From Pterois miles (taxonomy: Eukaryota > Chordata > Actinopteri > Perciformes > Scorpaenidae): a stretch of 64,000 nucleotides of DNA. Shown here piece by piece: positions 13,701-23,295 of this stretch; position 1 is the stretch's first letter; each line of letters opens with the position of its first letter. The DNA is taken from contig CAMQGK010000040.1 of the NCBI GenBank assembly GCA_947000775.1, positions 418,501-482,500 of the forward strand. The letters are read 5' to 3'. The translations under genes and the position numbers were made by a program. Under the pieces are notes generated by a model. It had not been told where the DNA came from. It made no database searches and was given only the letters and a program-made list of their open reading frames with translations.

Positions 13701-16700
13701 TTTTAAGACCTGACCCTGTATGTTTTAAGACCTGACCCTGTATGTTACAAGACCTGACCCTGTATAAGACCCTGTATGTTATAAGACCTGACCCTGTATG
13801 TTATAAGACCTGACCCTGTATATTATAAGACCTGACCCTGTATGTTATAAGACCTGACCCTGTATGTTTTAAGACCTGACCCTGTATGTTTTAAGACCTG
13901 ACCCTGTATGTTATAAGACCTGACCCTGTATGTTTTAAGACCTGACCCTGTATGTTATAAGACCTGACCCTGTATGTTATAAGACCTGACCCTGTATATT
14001 ATAAGACCTGACCCTGTATATTTTAAGACCTGACCCTGTATATTTTAAGACCTGACCCTGTATGTTTTAAGACCTGACCCTGTATGTTTTAAGACCTGAC
14101 CCTGTATGTTATAAGACCTGATCCTGTATGTTTTAAGACCTGACCCTGTATGTTATAAGACCTGACCCTGTATATTTTAAGACCTGACCCTGTATATTTT
14201 AAGACCTGACCCTGTATGTTTTAAGACCTGACCCTGTATGTTTTAAGACCTGACCCTGTATGTTATAAGACCTGACCCTGTATGTTTTAAGACCTGACCC
14301 TGTATGTTTTAAGACCTGACCCTGTATGTTTTAAGACCTGACCCTGTATAAGACCCTGTATGTTTTAAGACCTGACCCTGTATGTTTTAAGACCTGACCC
14401 TGTATGTTATAAGACCTGCCCTGTATAAGACCCTGTATGTTTTAAGACCTGACCCTGTATGTTTTAAGACCTGACCCTGTATGTTTTAAGACCTGACCCT
14501 GTATATTATAAGACCTGACCCTGTATGTTTTAAGACCTGACCCTGTATATTTTAAGACCTGACCCTGTATGTTTTAAGACCTGACCCTGTATGTTTTAAG
14601 ACCTGACCCTGTATATTATAAGACCTGACCCTGTATGTTTTAAGACCTGACCCTGTATGTTTTAAGACCTGACCCTGTATGTTTTAAGACCTGACCCTGT
14701 ATGTTTTAAGACCTGACCCTGTATGTTTTAAGACCTGACCCTGTATGTTTTAAGACCTGACCCCATCACGTCTACTGTAATATTAGATGTGCTTACTAGA
14801 TGTTCATGTGCATAGAGACTGGGGAAGTGAGATCAGATCTCTCAGGTTGCATATTAACACCAGGTGTGAACAGGGCCTGAGGGTGTGTGGGGGTCACAGT
14901 ATGCAGGTGGCTGATGCTTGTAAGACTGGGAATGGGGGTTTGGGGGGTCTGTGGGGGTGTACAGCACCTCCTCATCTCAACACCGTCATCAACCTGGCTC
15001 TGCAGCGCTACGTACCTGTCCATAGTTGTCTATCCCCGTCACTAATCGATTGAGATTGAGTAAATCAAAAGCGGTCCTCAGGGACTGGCCGATAGACGTG
15101 AGTCCGGCTGCCTGCAGGTTCCTCAGCTCGGTCATGAACGTGGCGTGGCTCTCCTTCCATCCAGCCTTTAAACAAAGATCACAGAATATAAGCATGTTAG
15201 AGAAACCGACCCAGACTGTACAGAGTGTACTCCCAGGGTCCTGTGGACTCGGCGTCCTCCTAATCAGCTGCATTACAGAGACCTTTATGTTCTCAGTCAT
15301 GTTCCTCTGAGTCAGTGTGTTGAAGGGATGACCCCCCCCGCTGCTGTGAACAACTTCTGCAGAAGTAAAAAGTAAATGTTTGACTTTTTACTATTATGAC
15401 TGTGAGCTGATAAACATAAACTATACGGTATACAGGTCACTTCCTCTCTACCAGCTACCAGGCTGCTGCCGCCGGCACGTCACTCTCTGACGATCTGGTC
15501 CAATCTACTTTTTATTTCAGGAGATTATATATAAATATCTACGTACATAACATATAAATATCTACTTACATAATGTATAAATATCTGCTTAGATAATGTA
15601 TAAATATCTACTTAGATAATGTATAAATATCTACTTAGATAATGTATAAATATCTACTTAGATAATGTATAAATATCCCAGTAGATAATGTATAAATATC
15701 TCCGTAGATAATGTATAAATATCTACTTAGATAATGTATAAATATCCCAGTAGATAATGTATAAATATCTACGTAGATAATGTATAAATATCTACTTACA
15801 TAATGTATAAATATCTACTTAGATAATGTATAAATATCTACTTACATAATGTATAAATATCTACTTAGATAATGTATAAATATCCCAGTAGATAATGTAT
15901 AAATATCTACGTACATAACATATAAATATCTCCTTAGATAATGTATAAATATCTACTTAGATAATGTATAAATATCTACATTAGATAATGTATAAATATC
16001 CCAGTAGATAATGTATAAATATCCCGGTAGATAATGTATAAATATCTACTTAGATAATGTATAAATATCCCAGTAGATAATGTATAAATATCCCAGTAGA
16101 TAATGTATAAATATCCCGGTAGATAATGTATAAATATCTACTTAGATAATGTATAAATATCCCTGTAGATAATGTATAAATATCTCCTGTAGATAATGTA
16201 TAAATATCCCAGTAGATAATGTATAAATATCTCCGTACATAATGTATAAATATCCCGGTAGATAATATATAAATATCCCGGTAGATAATGTATAAATATC
16301 TCCGTACATAATGTATAAATATCTACTTAGATAATGTATAAATATCCCTGTAGATAATGTATAAATATCCCAGTAGATAATGTATAAATATCCCGGTAGA
16401 TAATGTATAAATATCCCAGTAGATAATATATAAATATCCCGGTAGATAATGTATAAATATCCCGGTAGATAATATATAAATATCCCGGTAGATAATGTAT
16501 AAATATCTCCGTACATAATGTATAAATATCTCCGTACATAATGTATAAATATCCCTGTAGATAATGTATAAATATCCCAGTAGATAATGTATAAATATCC
16601 CGGTAGATAATATATAAATATCCCGGTAGATAATGTATAAATATCTCCGTACATAATGTATAAATATCTACTTAGATAATGTATAAATATCTACTTAGAT

Positions 16701-17642
16701 AATGTATAAATATCCCGGTAGATAATGTATAAATATCCCGGTAGATAATGTATAAATATCTAAGTAGATTATTTATAAATCCATATGTTGGACAGACGTT
16801 GGACGGGTTATTTAAGTCTTGTGGACTGAAAGTTATATTAGTAAAGTCAGTAATAAAAGGAAATCTCATCTTTTAATGATGAGCTTTGTTCTGTTCTGTC
16901 TGACAAACATTTTATCTGTTTGCGTCTTCATATCTTTATTGTTTACTTATCTTATCTACCGTATACCTGGTTTGGGTTTATGAAATCTGACATCGGCTTC
17001 ATCTCAAGTATGACACTAAAATATAGGAACAAATCAATCTATATGTCAAGTGATACTGAATTATAGCCTAATAAAAGACAACTATATAAATACAATATTC
17101 AAATTAAAATTATTATGAATAATTATGTTAGTCATTTTTGCTTAAAAATACTTTTATATATTTATATATTTTTTAATAAAAAATAAATTATTTGATTTAT
17201 TTTTATTTAAAAATAAATACATATATTTACATTTACATATTTTTTCTTTAAATGCATCAATAATGTCCAGTTGTTTTCCTTTTCATGTGCATCAGTGATG
17301 TGCTACCAATAATGTTCTTAATCAATGGATCACAAATAAGACTGCTGAGCTCATCTCTTACATTATTAGGGCTCGGTAATATATCGATATTGTGTTATGA
17401 GACCACATATCGTCTCAGACTCTGGATATCTTAATGTGGAATGAGAGTGTTTTCCTGGTTTTACGGCTTCATTACAGTGAAGACTGATTTATTATTATTG
17501 ATCCTCTCAGTCATTAAATCCACATTACAGATAATTATTTAGCAACGGTGTAAATATTTAGTGGTCAACCCCACAATATCAATATCAAGGTATTTGGTCA
17601 AAAATATTGTGACGTGATCTATGTACCATTACACACACACAC

Positions 17643-17698
<56 letters not shown>

Positions 17699-20600
17699 CT
17701 ACATTCTTGTTTAGTCTATTCTTTTGCCATTACTAATTTATTTTCTTTATTTCTGTTATATTGCATGTTCATGTAATCCCTTAAACTTGAACGACTGTTT
17801 CTATTTTATTATACTTAATGAGCATAGCAGGAGGAAGCCTGAGACTTAAAGGTCCAGTGTGCAGGATTTGGAGGCATCTAGTGGTGTGGTTGCAGACTGC
17901 AACCAACTGAGTCCCCCTCCCCTCACTCCTCCCTTTCCAGGATGGCGGTAGCGTTAGCTGCCGTGTGTTAAACCCGTGGAAACGCTGTGCTCCTCCCTCA
18001 GACGCCATCTTTACTGTAATAAGGCCAGGCGGCAGGAGCTCAGTGGGGACTTAGCTTGGCAACCGGAGGGTCGCTGGTTCAAGTCTCCATACAGACAAAG
18101 TACAGTGTGGACTGGTAGCTGGAGAGGTGCTAGTTTGCCTCCTGGGCGCTGCCAAAGTGCCCTGGAGCAAGGCACCGGACCTCCAAACCGCTCCCTGGCT
18201 GGTGTACAGTAGCTACTCCTACTATAGTGAGATGGCTTAAATGTAGAAGCTGAATTCGCCTGTGAGCTGTGTTCAGTGTGACGATATAAGCTGATTTACA
18301 TTTACATTGTACAGTAGTAACACTACTGTAGGATAACAGGAAGTCAGACGGCGGCTGGCGGTGCCACGGTTTAACACTCTGCAGCTCACATTAGCCTGTC
18401 AGAGAACTACGATGACCTTCAGGTAACGTAAAAACCTTAAGGCCTCTCTCTGGAGCCGCAGTTTGGTTGGTCTGTTCTGGGCTACTGTAGAAACAGGGAG
18501 GACTCTGAAGAGGACCTGATCCCTGTGCAGATACCAAGGACTCATACTAAGCTAATGAACACAACAATTATTCTTATTATAAGGTGATTATACACTGATT
18601 AAAATTATGAATATGACATTCCATTTCAGCTAATAGATCCCTTGAAATGTTGTACACTGGCCCTTTAAGGATGCTTCTATTTAACTGTTGTGCATCTAAT
18701 AAATAATTTATCTGAAATAAAATTTGTGTCCTCCTCTAGGTTTACAAATATATGGGATTTTAGCCAATCACACATATCACAGCAGAAAGTACTGCTATAC
18801 GTTTCTATTTCTTCACCAGCGCAGATATATAAGTGACAGTGAAGCTCTTTTACAGGTGGAGGTAATATATTGAGGAAACCCTGATCCTGCTGCTCCTTTA
18901 ATGGAGCTTCTATTGTGTATTTATGCTGATGTGTTTTAATATTTCTAATAGCAGATCATTTTATACAAACCAAAGACAAATTTCTGATTTTTGCACGTAC
19001 AAAATGGATAACGACTTCGTCTGAAAGCTCATAACTCTGCACTACACACTCGCTGTGCGTCCTCTCGTTAAACAGACTATGTGACTAAACAGTAGCATGA
19101 ACGTTTTCGGTTAGAGGTGTGTAACCATGGCAACCAACCTTGTGTGACCAAAACGACAGTTTGTGAGAATAAACGTCTGAATTAATTTAAAATATATAAT
19201 CTCGCCTAACAAAGTCAAATCTGATAGTTAAAGTGAAGCGCTGCTGTCACAGAGCGGTCCGTCGACGTCTGTTATCAACGTAACTGGAGTTAGCTTGTTG
19301 CATTGTGTCCTGCTTTTGCATCCTGTAATATTTCACTTTAAATAGTATGCAGTTCACCTACTACTGCGTTCATACTGAGGTTGTGGACACACTGAAATAT
19401 CTCTTACCGTCAGTGTGGAATGTTGTTGTTGTCTACATGATAAATAAAAAACTTGAAGTAAAATAAATATTCTGCTTTCATTATCCTGTGCTTAGAAATA
19501 TAATTTATGGTAAACTGGGAGAGAGACTAAATATTTGATTTCAGCCAATCGTACATATCACACCAGAGTCCTGCTATATAAAGGGAGGAAATCAGTCAGT
19601 TGTAGTGGTTGTGTAGTGTAGTTTCTATTTCTTCATCACAGCAGATACTGGACATATATTAGTGACGGTGAAGCGCTTTAGCTGATGGAGGTAAGTTTAT
19701 TTCTAGGCTATTTTTCTATGATATATTTAGGTAAACCCTGATCCTGCTGCTCCTTTTTATGTAGCTTCTACTGTGGATTTATGTTCCTGTGTTTTAATGT
19801 TTCTTATAGCAGATTTTACACAAACCAAACCGCTTTCTTCATCACAGCATGTTATCTGTAATAAATTAATCCTTGTACTCCTTTTAATGTAGCTTCTACT
19901 GTGTATTTATGTTAATGCGGTTGCCCCTTTATAGGAGCAGATTTTTGCACATAACAGAAAGTATTGCTATAAAAATATACAGGACATAGAGTTCTTCTAT
20001 CGTTCAAGATAAAGATATATCCTGTGATCCTGCTGCTAATTTAAGTTTAGTTTTGATGTGTTCTTAATAGCAGATTTATGCACACACAAACCAAATACAA
20101 ATTTCTGCTTTTTGCATATACAAAAATGTGATTTCTTCATCACAGCATGTTATCTGTAATAAATTAATCCTGATACTCCTTTTAATGTAGCTTCTAATGA
20201 GTATTTATGCTAATGTGTTTTAATAAATACAGCAGATTTCAGCACATAACACACCAGAAAGTACTATTATAAAAGTATACAATACATAGACTTCTATATT
20301 TCATGAATTTCTAAATTTGGGATCAATAAAGTGCATGTATCAGTCTATAATTGATTAGGATGCCCTTATCCTGCTGCCAAATTTTACGATAGCTTCTGAT
20401 GTCTTTGTAAGTGAGTTTTAATGTTCCTAATCGCAGATTTTTGCCCAGACAAGCCACAGATGAGTATTTTCTCCTCTACCTGGTGGTTTCAGCAGCTCTG
20501 CATCACTGTGGCTGGTGTTTCCACTCATTACTACAGATGTGACAACAGCAGAGAGGCTGAGCTGCATGTGACAGAAAACATCTGGAGCAGAGACTCCACA

Positions 20601-21224
20601 TCACGTTGTTTGGTCAGATCTTCAGTCTAAACAAGTAAAGTAAGCTGGCCTGTCACCTCCTCCTCTTCCTCCTCCTCCTCCTCCTCCTCCTCCCCCCTCA
20701 CTATCACCTCCTCGCTGTATAAATAACACCCAGAGTTCCTTGCTGCTCACACTGAAACAAAATGTCGGCCATGTTTTAAAAGGGGTATGAAAGCTCCTCC
20801 TGAAGATCTTTTCTCGACACAATAACTGGTGATAGTGATCACAACGTGGTGGAGCGGTGGAGGCAGGGACGGGGACGGGGACGGGGACAGGGACAGGGAC
20901 AGGCAGTCAATCTGCGCAATGCAAAGCTGGACATGACCCGAAAACAAACTCTACCTTTATCCCGAACGGAACGTCTTCAAAATTTACCAACATATACCGG
21001 TCCCCTCGGCTGGCCGGATCTCTCCCTCTGAGCTGTGGAAATAGCAGAGAGTTATTTATCGACAGGTCGGCTTCGGGATCTCCCAACATGAGTGTGTCCC
21101 GTGGTTACAGTACCTTCATAAAAGTCTCAACAGCGCCTTTTGCTATGTCCAGATAGGTAGTGCCCAGATGGGTGCGCTGGTTCATTGAAGCGGACGTGTC
21201 TATCAGAAAAAGTAACACGGGCAT
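1221..21224 (-). CDS. ints6: Integrator complex subunit 6 (INTS6/INTS6L family), 3' end outside window
   Basis: INTS6 is a subunit of the metazoan Integrator complex, which cleaves snRNA 3' ends and attenuates transcription by paused RNA polymerase II in the nucleus. Thirteen exons with consistent GT-AG boundaries and phases encode about 573 residues, against roughly 860-890 in full-length vertebrate family members. The N-terminal von Willebrand A domain has the MIDAS motif DTSAS at residues 9-13 and ITDG near 128-131. Other hallmarks include GSELTKEPFRWDQRLFALVL, CHKLIYVRPN, ILERKSPHTCWQV and NLFVMPYNYPVLLPLL. Exon 13 ends at a GTCAGT donor; reading through it meets TAA at 1198-1200, so the C-terminal third must lie in exons left of the window. 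Exon coordinates are in separate entries. Several residues (e.g. RPNPKTGVPIGHWPVPE, TMPPYYIG) look closer to INTS6L as I remember it, but synteny with wdfy2 and dhrs12 favours INTS6. Family certain, paralogue likely. Confidence 0.95.
1452..1661 (-). CDS. ints6: ints6 exon 12
   Basis: 70 codons, phase 0 at both ends. It starts SKIEYDRLIALIGKKQPPES and ends GFQLALLNK before GTAGCG. The middle (RWRGGGISLAQRRDF) is the less conserved linker. Confidence 0.93.
2135..2187 (+). repeat. Small SINE 3'-region fragment in ints6 intron 11
   Basis: The run GGCGACCTGTCCAGGGTGAA followed by CCCCACCTTCGCCCAATG matches, in reverse complement, the body of the SINE at 25440-25839. Only about 50 bases survive. 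Confidence 0.6.
2208..2318 (-). CDS. ints6: ints6 exon 11
   Basis: 37 codons, SLRKALRIMGAPNLLADNME through YLKKLSQQ, flanked by CTGCAG acceptor and GTCAGA donor. Phase 0 at both ends. Confidence 0.95.
2417..2511 (-). CDS. ints6: ints6 exon 10
   Basis: Completes the split Asp codon after exon 9, then DLIKVHKFKPTIKWRQSFEN and YLKTMPPYYIG. Donor GTCAGT. Confidence 0.95.
2805..3765 (+). mobile_element. Degraded non-LTR retrotransposon (RT and C-terminal fragment)
   Basis: Translated pieces show a reverse-transcriptase C-terminal half: LSPILFVIFMDRIWRRSRG, then FADD, LDRFAAECEAAGMRIST, ELSRKAKLWIYPSVFVPTLT, SRAQAGEMGFLRWVAGVSLR and IREGLGVELVLL. Frameshifts and stops (for example TGA at 3124-3126 and TAG at 3197-3199) show it is dead. 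The 3' end runs into a short GATGAGTGAATGAGTGAGTG tail, compatible with RTE/Rex3-type fish LINEs, which is an inference. It sits in ints6 intron 9 in the opposite orientation to the gene and is interrupted at about 2930-2995 by a SINE-tail sequence. Confidence 0.88.
2930..2995 (+). repeat. SINE/LINE 3'-tail insertion nested in LINE
   Basis: GAATTTCCCCACTGTGGGAC then TAATAAAGGAATGTC and (TTATC)n interrupts the reverse-transcriptase frame just before the catalytic FADD. The same tail recurs elsewhere in the window. Confidence 0.8.
4242..4374 (-). CDS. ints6: ints6 exon 9
   Basis: 44 codons plus one base: VFVCNSAKYSDLGQPFGYLK, then NLFVMPYNYPVLLPLL and the first base of the Asp codon. TTTCAG acceptor, GTAAGA donor. 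Confidence 0.95.
4714..4778. repeat. (GT)n microsatellite
   Basis: About 32 uninterrupted GT dinucleotides. On the ints6 strand it is a (CA)n tract starting about 18 bases after the exon 8 donor. Confidence 0.97.
4796..4948 (-). CDS. ints6: ints6 exon 8
   Basis: 51 codons: PPRSAHPHVRFSCLDAEPMV, then KVPFDKYELEPSPLTQYILE and RKSPHTCWQ. CAG acceptor and GTAGGG donor. Confidence 0.95.
5463..5513 (+). repeat. SINE/LINE 3'-tail fragment
   Basis: GTGAATTTCTCCACTGCGAG then ACTAATAAAGGAATATC and TTATCTTAAC, a diverged copy of the recurrent tail. The surrounding 5390-6110 is AT-rich intron 7 with no gene visible. Confidence 0.75.
6111..6847. repeat. 31-bp minisatellite array in ints6 intron 7
   Basis: About 23 copies of a 31-base unit containing CCCTCCACTAACAGGAAGTG and ATCATCTGGTT. 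Variants are GTGATC/GTGGTC, ACTAACA/ATTAACA and AGGAAGTG/AGGACGTG. Most copies carry AGGAAGTG, an ETS-like core, which may be chance. Confidence 0.96.
7245..7396 (-). CDS. ints6: ints6 exon 7
   Basis: Completes the Asp codon split after PPPLE, then APAEAVKSGPQAWHCCHKLI, YVRPNPKTGVPIGHWPVPEA and FWPDQNSPTL. Donor GTAAGA. The start (APAEAV) is a variable stretch in the family. Confidence 0.94.
7596..7721 (-). CDS. ints6: ints6 exon 6
   Basis: Completes Gly205, then RSYSVFSQRMLNQCLESLVQ and KIQSGVVINFEKTGPDPPPL. The acceptor is TTGCAG preceded directly by about eight GT repeats instead of an ordinary pyrimidine tract. Donor GTAGGG. Confidence 0.94.
7727..7742. repeat. Short (CA)n tract at ints6 exon 6 acceptor
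   Basis: On the ints6 strand this is (GT)8 ending a few bases before the AG acceptor of exon 6. Confidence 0.85.
7764..7805 (+). repeat. Terminal fragment of a dispersed AATTAATC-type element
   Basis: AGGGCTGTCAATCGATTAAA begins like the element at 23297 but diverges after about 40 bases. The rest of intron 5 (7810-9913) contains no exon I can support. Confidence 0.55.
9914..10097 (-). CDS. ints6: ints6 exon 5
   Basis: 61 codons plus one base: LHLPLTTPLPGSELTKEPFR, WDQRLFALVLRIAGNASVEP and PITPMCEVTGG. GTCCAG acceptor, GTAGGA donor. Confidence 0.95.
10686..10915 (+). repeat. Dispersed repeat related to 35700-35990
   Basis: Contains AAATTGCTGTTTTTGTAAAT, GGAGTCTGGTGGCTTCGAAGAG and AGCGAGATAAA-like segments, shared with the wdfy2 intron 4 copy. 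No coding potential. Confidence 0.55.
11245..11334 (-). CDS. ints6: ints6 exon 4
   Basis: 30 codons: GRNPFFLEPAIIIAITDGNK then LTSSSGVQDE. ITDG near residue 130 is the second metal-site loop of the von Willebrand A fold. CGTAG acceptor, GTCAGC donor. Confidence 0.95.
11511..14763. repeat. 22-bp minisatellite array (GACCTGACCCTGTATGTTATAA), ints6 intron 3
   Basis: A 3.25-kb array of about 145 copies of a 22-base unit (AAGACCTGACCCTGTATGTT plus two bases). Variants form blocks: TTATAAG and TTACAAG in the left two thirds, TTTTAAG mainly on the right, and occasional short units with AAGACCCTGT. This is the largest array in the window, and the same unit forms a second array at 53203-54412. Confidence 0.98.
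15016..15165 (-). CDS. ints6: ints6 exon 3
   Basis: 50 codons: AGWKESHATFMTELRNLQAA then GLTSIGQSLRTAFDLLNLNR and LVTGIDNYGQ. Part of the von Willebrand A domain. AAAG acceptor, GTACGT donor. Confidence 0.96.
15528..16772. repeat. 23-bp AT-rich minisatellite array, ints6 intron 2
   Basis: About 54 copies of a 23-base unit (TAAATATCTACTTAGATAAT plus GTA), with variants CCCGGTAG, CCCAGTAG, CTCCGTAC and CCCTGTAG. The array begins about 360 bases upstream of exon 3 on the ints6 strand. Confidence 0.97.
16773..17631. other. AT-rich intronic stretch
   Basis: No exon, RNA gene or recognisable transposon. Runs of TAAATAAA/TTTATTTA are frequent. Confidence 0.5.
17632..17695. repeat. (CA)n(TA)n microsatellite
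   Basis: About seven CA dinucleotides run directly into about 26 TA dinucleotides. Confidence 0.95.
17846..18668 (+). mobile_element. TTAA-flanked MITE with nested SINE
   Basis: The left end TTAAAGGTCCAGTGTGCAGG and the right end, read in reverse complement TTAAAGGGCCAGTGTACAAC, are near-perfect terminal inverted repeats. Both boundaries are the tetranucleotide TTAA, the target site used by piggyBac-type elements. The interior is non-coding, so it would be a non-autonomous element. A SINE-like block at 18027-18215 sits inside it. It lies in ints6 intron 2. Confidence 0.8.
18027..18215 (+). mobile_element. tRNA-derived SINE, 3'-truncated, nested in MITE
   Basis: Contains GGTTCAAGTC (B box) and AACTGGTAGCTGGAGAGGTG-like body followed by GAGCAAGGCACC, matching the 5' two thirds of the SINE at 58103-58432. 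The LINE-like tail is absent. Confidence 0.8.
18669..20420 (+). repeat. Degenerate tandem duplicates (~300 bp), ints6 intron 2
   Basis: Segments near 18730-19000, 19555-19830, 19850-19990 and 20130-20300 share a common order of motifs: CCTGATCCTGCTGCTCCTTT, TAGCTTCTA, TATTTATG, GTGTTTTAAT, GCAGATTT, CATATCACA/CATAACACA, CAGAAAGTAC and ACATAGACTTCT. They look like an old tandem duplication series. One copy carries a promoter-like arrangement, listed separately. Confidence 0.6.
19545..19692 (+). promoter_or_regulatory. CCAAT/TATA promoter-like block with downstream splice donor
   Basis: CCAAT at 19545-19549, TATATAAAG at 19575-19583, then about 100 bases later GATGGAG|GTAAGT at 19691. The spacing is that of a pol II core promoter with a short first exon. 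It is antisense to ints6 and inside the degenerate duplicates. It could be an LTR remnant or chance; no downstream coding exon is recognised. Confidence 0.3.
20655..20698. repeat. CTC-rich simple repeat
   Basis: CTCCTCCTCCT triplets; low complexity only. A second simple tract (GGGACG)n follows at about 20862-20903. Confidence 0.9.
20955..21032 (-). CDS. ints6: ints6 exon 2
   Basis: 26 codons: LRGRDPASRGDRYMLVNFED then VPFGIK. RDPASRGDRYMLV is nearly invariant in the family. CACAG acceptor, GTAGAG donor. Confidence 0.95.
21114..21224 (-). CDS. ints6: ints6 exon 1 (start codon)
   Basis: 37 codons: MPVLLFLIDTSASMNQRTHL then GTTYLDIAKGAVETFMK. This is the family N-terminus, so the start is fixed at 21222-21224. 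It contains the MIDAS DTSAS. Donor GTACTG. Confidence 0.96.
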
Positions 21225-21720
21225 TGTGATGGTAATGACACGTTCTGCATGGACTTGGTGTCAGTACAACCGGCCAAAACGCACAAAAAACAAAAATCTT
21301 TTGTTCTCCTGCCGCCTGTGTCAGCCCTCAGCTAGCTAGCTAGCTAGCTAGCACTAGCTGGCTAACTGTCTGTCTCACACATTCTTTCAAAAAAAGTGTA
21401 AGAATAGTGAGTGGAGAAGCCCTTTCCGGGCGAACTAACCTAAAAAGCTCACACCCTAGGGGCAGCTTATTGATTCACGAGGGATTTTGAGAATTTTTAC
21501 AATATTTTGCAATAATTCCTAAGTTTCATAGTAACAAAGTTCCCCCTCATAGTGTGCCCCTGCTTCGCCCTACACTGAATGCGCTGTGGCTTGTCCGCCG
21601 CTTTTAGCCGGAGCTCCGCGCTAGGCCCCGCCTCCCAAGCGCTCTGTCGGCGTCACGTGCGCAAAACCCATTTCTCATTGGCCGTTCGGAGCCACTCATT
21701 ACCATATCCAAATAAGGCCA
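21225..21720 (-). promoter_or_regulatory. ints6 5' UTR and CpG-rich promoter region
   Basis: Upstream of the start codon on the minus strand, base composition shifts to CpG-rich around 21540-21690. Visible elements are a GC box (CCCCGCCTCC, 21627-21636), an E-box CACGTG at 21654-21659 and a CCAAT box in gene orientation (ATTGG on plus, 21677-21681). No TATA box is seen. The transcription start is not determinable. Confidence 0.55.
21331..21352. repeat. (GCTA)n run
   Basis: Five tandem GCTA units just upstream of the ints6 start, probably in its 5' UTR. Confidence 0.85.
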
Positions 21721-22300
21721 ACGCTGAGTGTCTTCTGCGCATGCGCGCTGTTCCGAGAGTCAGGAATGCGAGGAAAATATTCCGTCCGTGTATTATGTGT
21801 TAAAGAATACAACATCTGTGGGTGTTGACGCGCACTTTATGAGCGGTTTGAGCTCGTATTATTTAAGAATGCTGTCTGGCCCGAGATGATTACATAATAA
21901 ACATGACTTCATCCCATGCACGGGCGTGGGCTACTGTGAAAGACAACCCCTAAACACTCGAGAGAATATGGACAATATATATTTAAAAAACAGTGAAATA
22001 GTAACTCAGGAAATGCACCAGGAAGTACCCGGGGACACTGTGGCAGTGGATTTCATGTGATGACCAAATAAAGACGATGTGAAGGAAGAGCTTCAGGTTG
22101 AGCAGGAGGGATTGACATGCGCACATCCTGCAGCTCTGAGATGGCTAGACTCTGTCTTTCTGTCCCACATGTGCCATAACCTACATATCCGCTAAAAATA
22201 AGACATGAAAACTGTGTTATTCTGACTCACAAAGTGAGATAAAGTAGTAGGAAGACGCGCTATTGTTGCTTCCCTTTAGTTTGGGCTGTTATGTCACATA
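21721..22300. other. Intergenic sequence
   Basis: No gene or recognisable repeat found. Confidence 0.4.
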
Positions 22301-22357
22301 ATGTGAATTTCCCCACTGTGGGACTAATAAAGGAATATCTTACCTTATCTTATCTTA
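22301..22357 (+). repeat. SINE/LINE 3'-tail fragment
   Basis: GTGAATTTCCCCACTGTGGG then ACTAATAAAGGAATATC and (TTATC)n, near-identical to copies at 2930 and 56757. (ATT)n tracts follow at about 22430-22465 and 22505-22540. Confidence 0.8.
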
Positions 22358-23295
22358 ATGTGTCTCAAACAGGGTCAGGCTGGTTACTGGGCTTTTATTT
22401 GATAGGTGAGCAAACATTTTACAGGTCAAATTATTATTATTATTGTTATTATTATTATTATTATTGGCTGTAGTAGTAGGTTTTATGTTATCATTAGTTA
22501 ATTAATGTATATTATTATTATTATTATTATTATTATCCTTTATTTAATTTATTTTTTAAGTGTGTTCTTCCGGTCTGTTTACATTAGATTTGCTTTTATG
22601 GAAACGAAGCATATTGTTGACTTCACAATAAAAGCATTTGGAACACTGTGTCTCAGCTGATAATCATTACTAATTATTTCAGTTATGATCTCAAAGAGTT
22701 TGATTATAGGGTCCACCGCGCGATGTGAATGCCACATGGCGCTCAGTTAGCGATTGTGCAATACAATACTGTAGCTTATATGGAAAATTGTCATCACTTC
22801 CGCAAAAAATAAGAGGAAACCCTCTCGGTGGCGATAGCGAGGAGGAGGAGGTCTATAGTGCCTCTTATTTGACACGAGTTATCTGGAGCAACACACACAC
22901 TCATACACGCACAAATAGACTTTCTTTTTCCGGTGTGTCACTGAGACGAATTTTCAGAATAAAATCATGTATCGTGATGGCGTAATGGGACCAGTGGTTT
23001 CCAACCTTGAAGCCCTCGTGCTTGTACGAGCCCCCTCACGTTATCACCACAAAAGAAAATTACAAATCCAGGAAAATAAAATCCTCAGTTTGAAAAAAGT
23101 GATTCAGCGTATTAAATTAGTTTTATTATTATTATTATTATTATTAAATCAACTTTAACTTTAATGAACGTAACTCCAGTTTCATCAATGTGAATAAAGT
23201 GCCAAGTGAATGCAGGTACATTATATGATCTGTTGTTTTAGGAAGGACTTAATTAATTTATTATATTAGTATTAGACCACAAATAGTTTTTTATA

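Noticed and set aside
11511..14763. CRISPR-like regular repeats
   Set aside because: Units are directly contiguous with no unique spacers, in a eukaryotic intron; no cas genes. Tandem minisatellite.
16142..16654. 170-residue IYIIYGDIYTLSTG-type frame
   Set aside because: Antisense translation of the AT-rich 23-bp array.
20641..20947. Open frames in the CT-rich and GGGACG-rich stretch
   Set aside because: Low-complexity translation in ints6 intron 2 next to exon 2.
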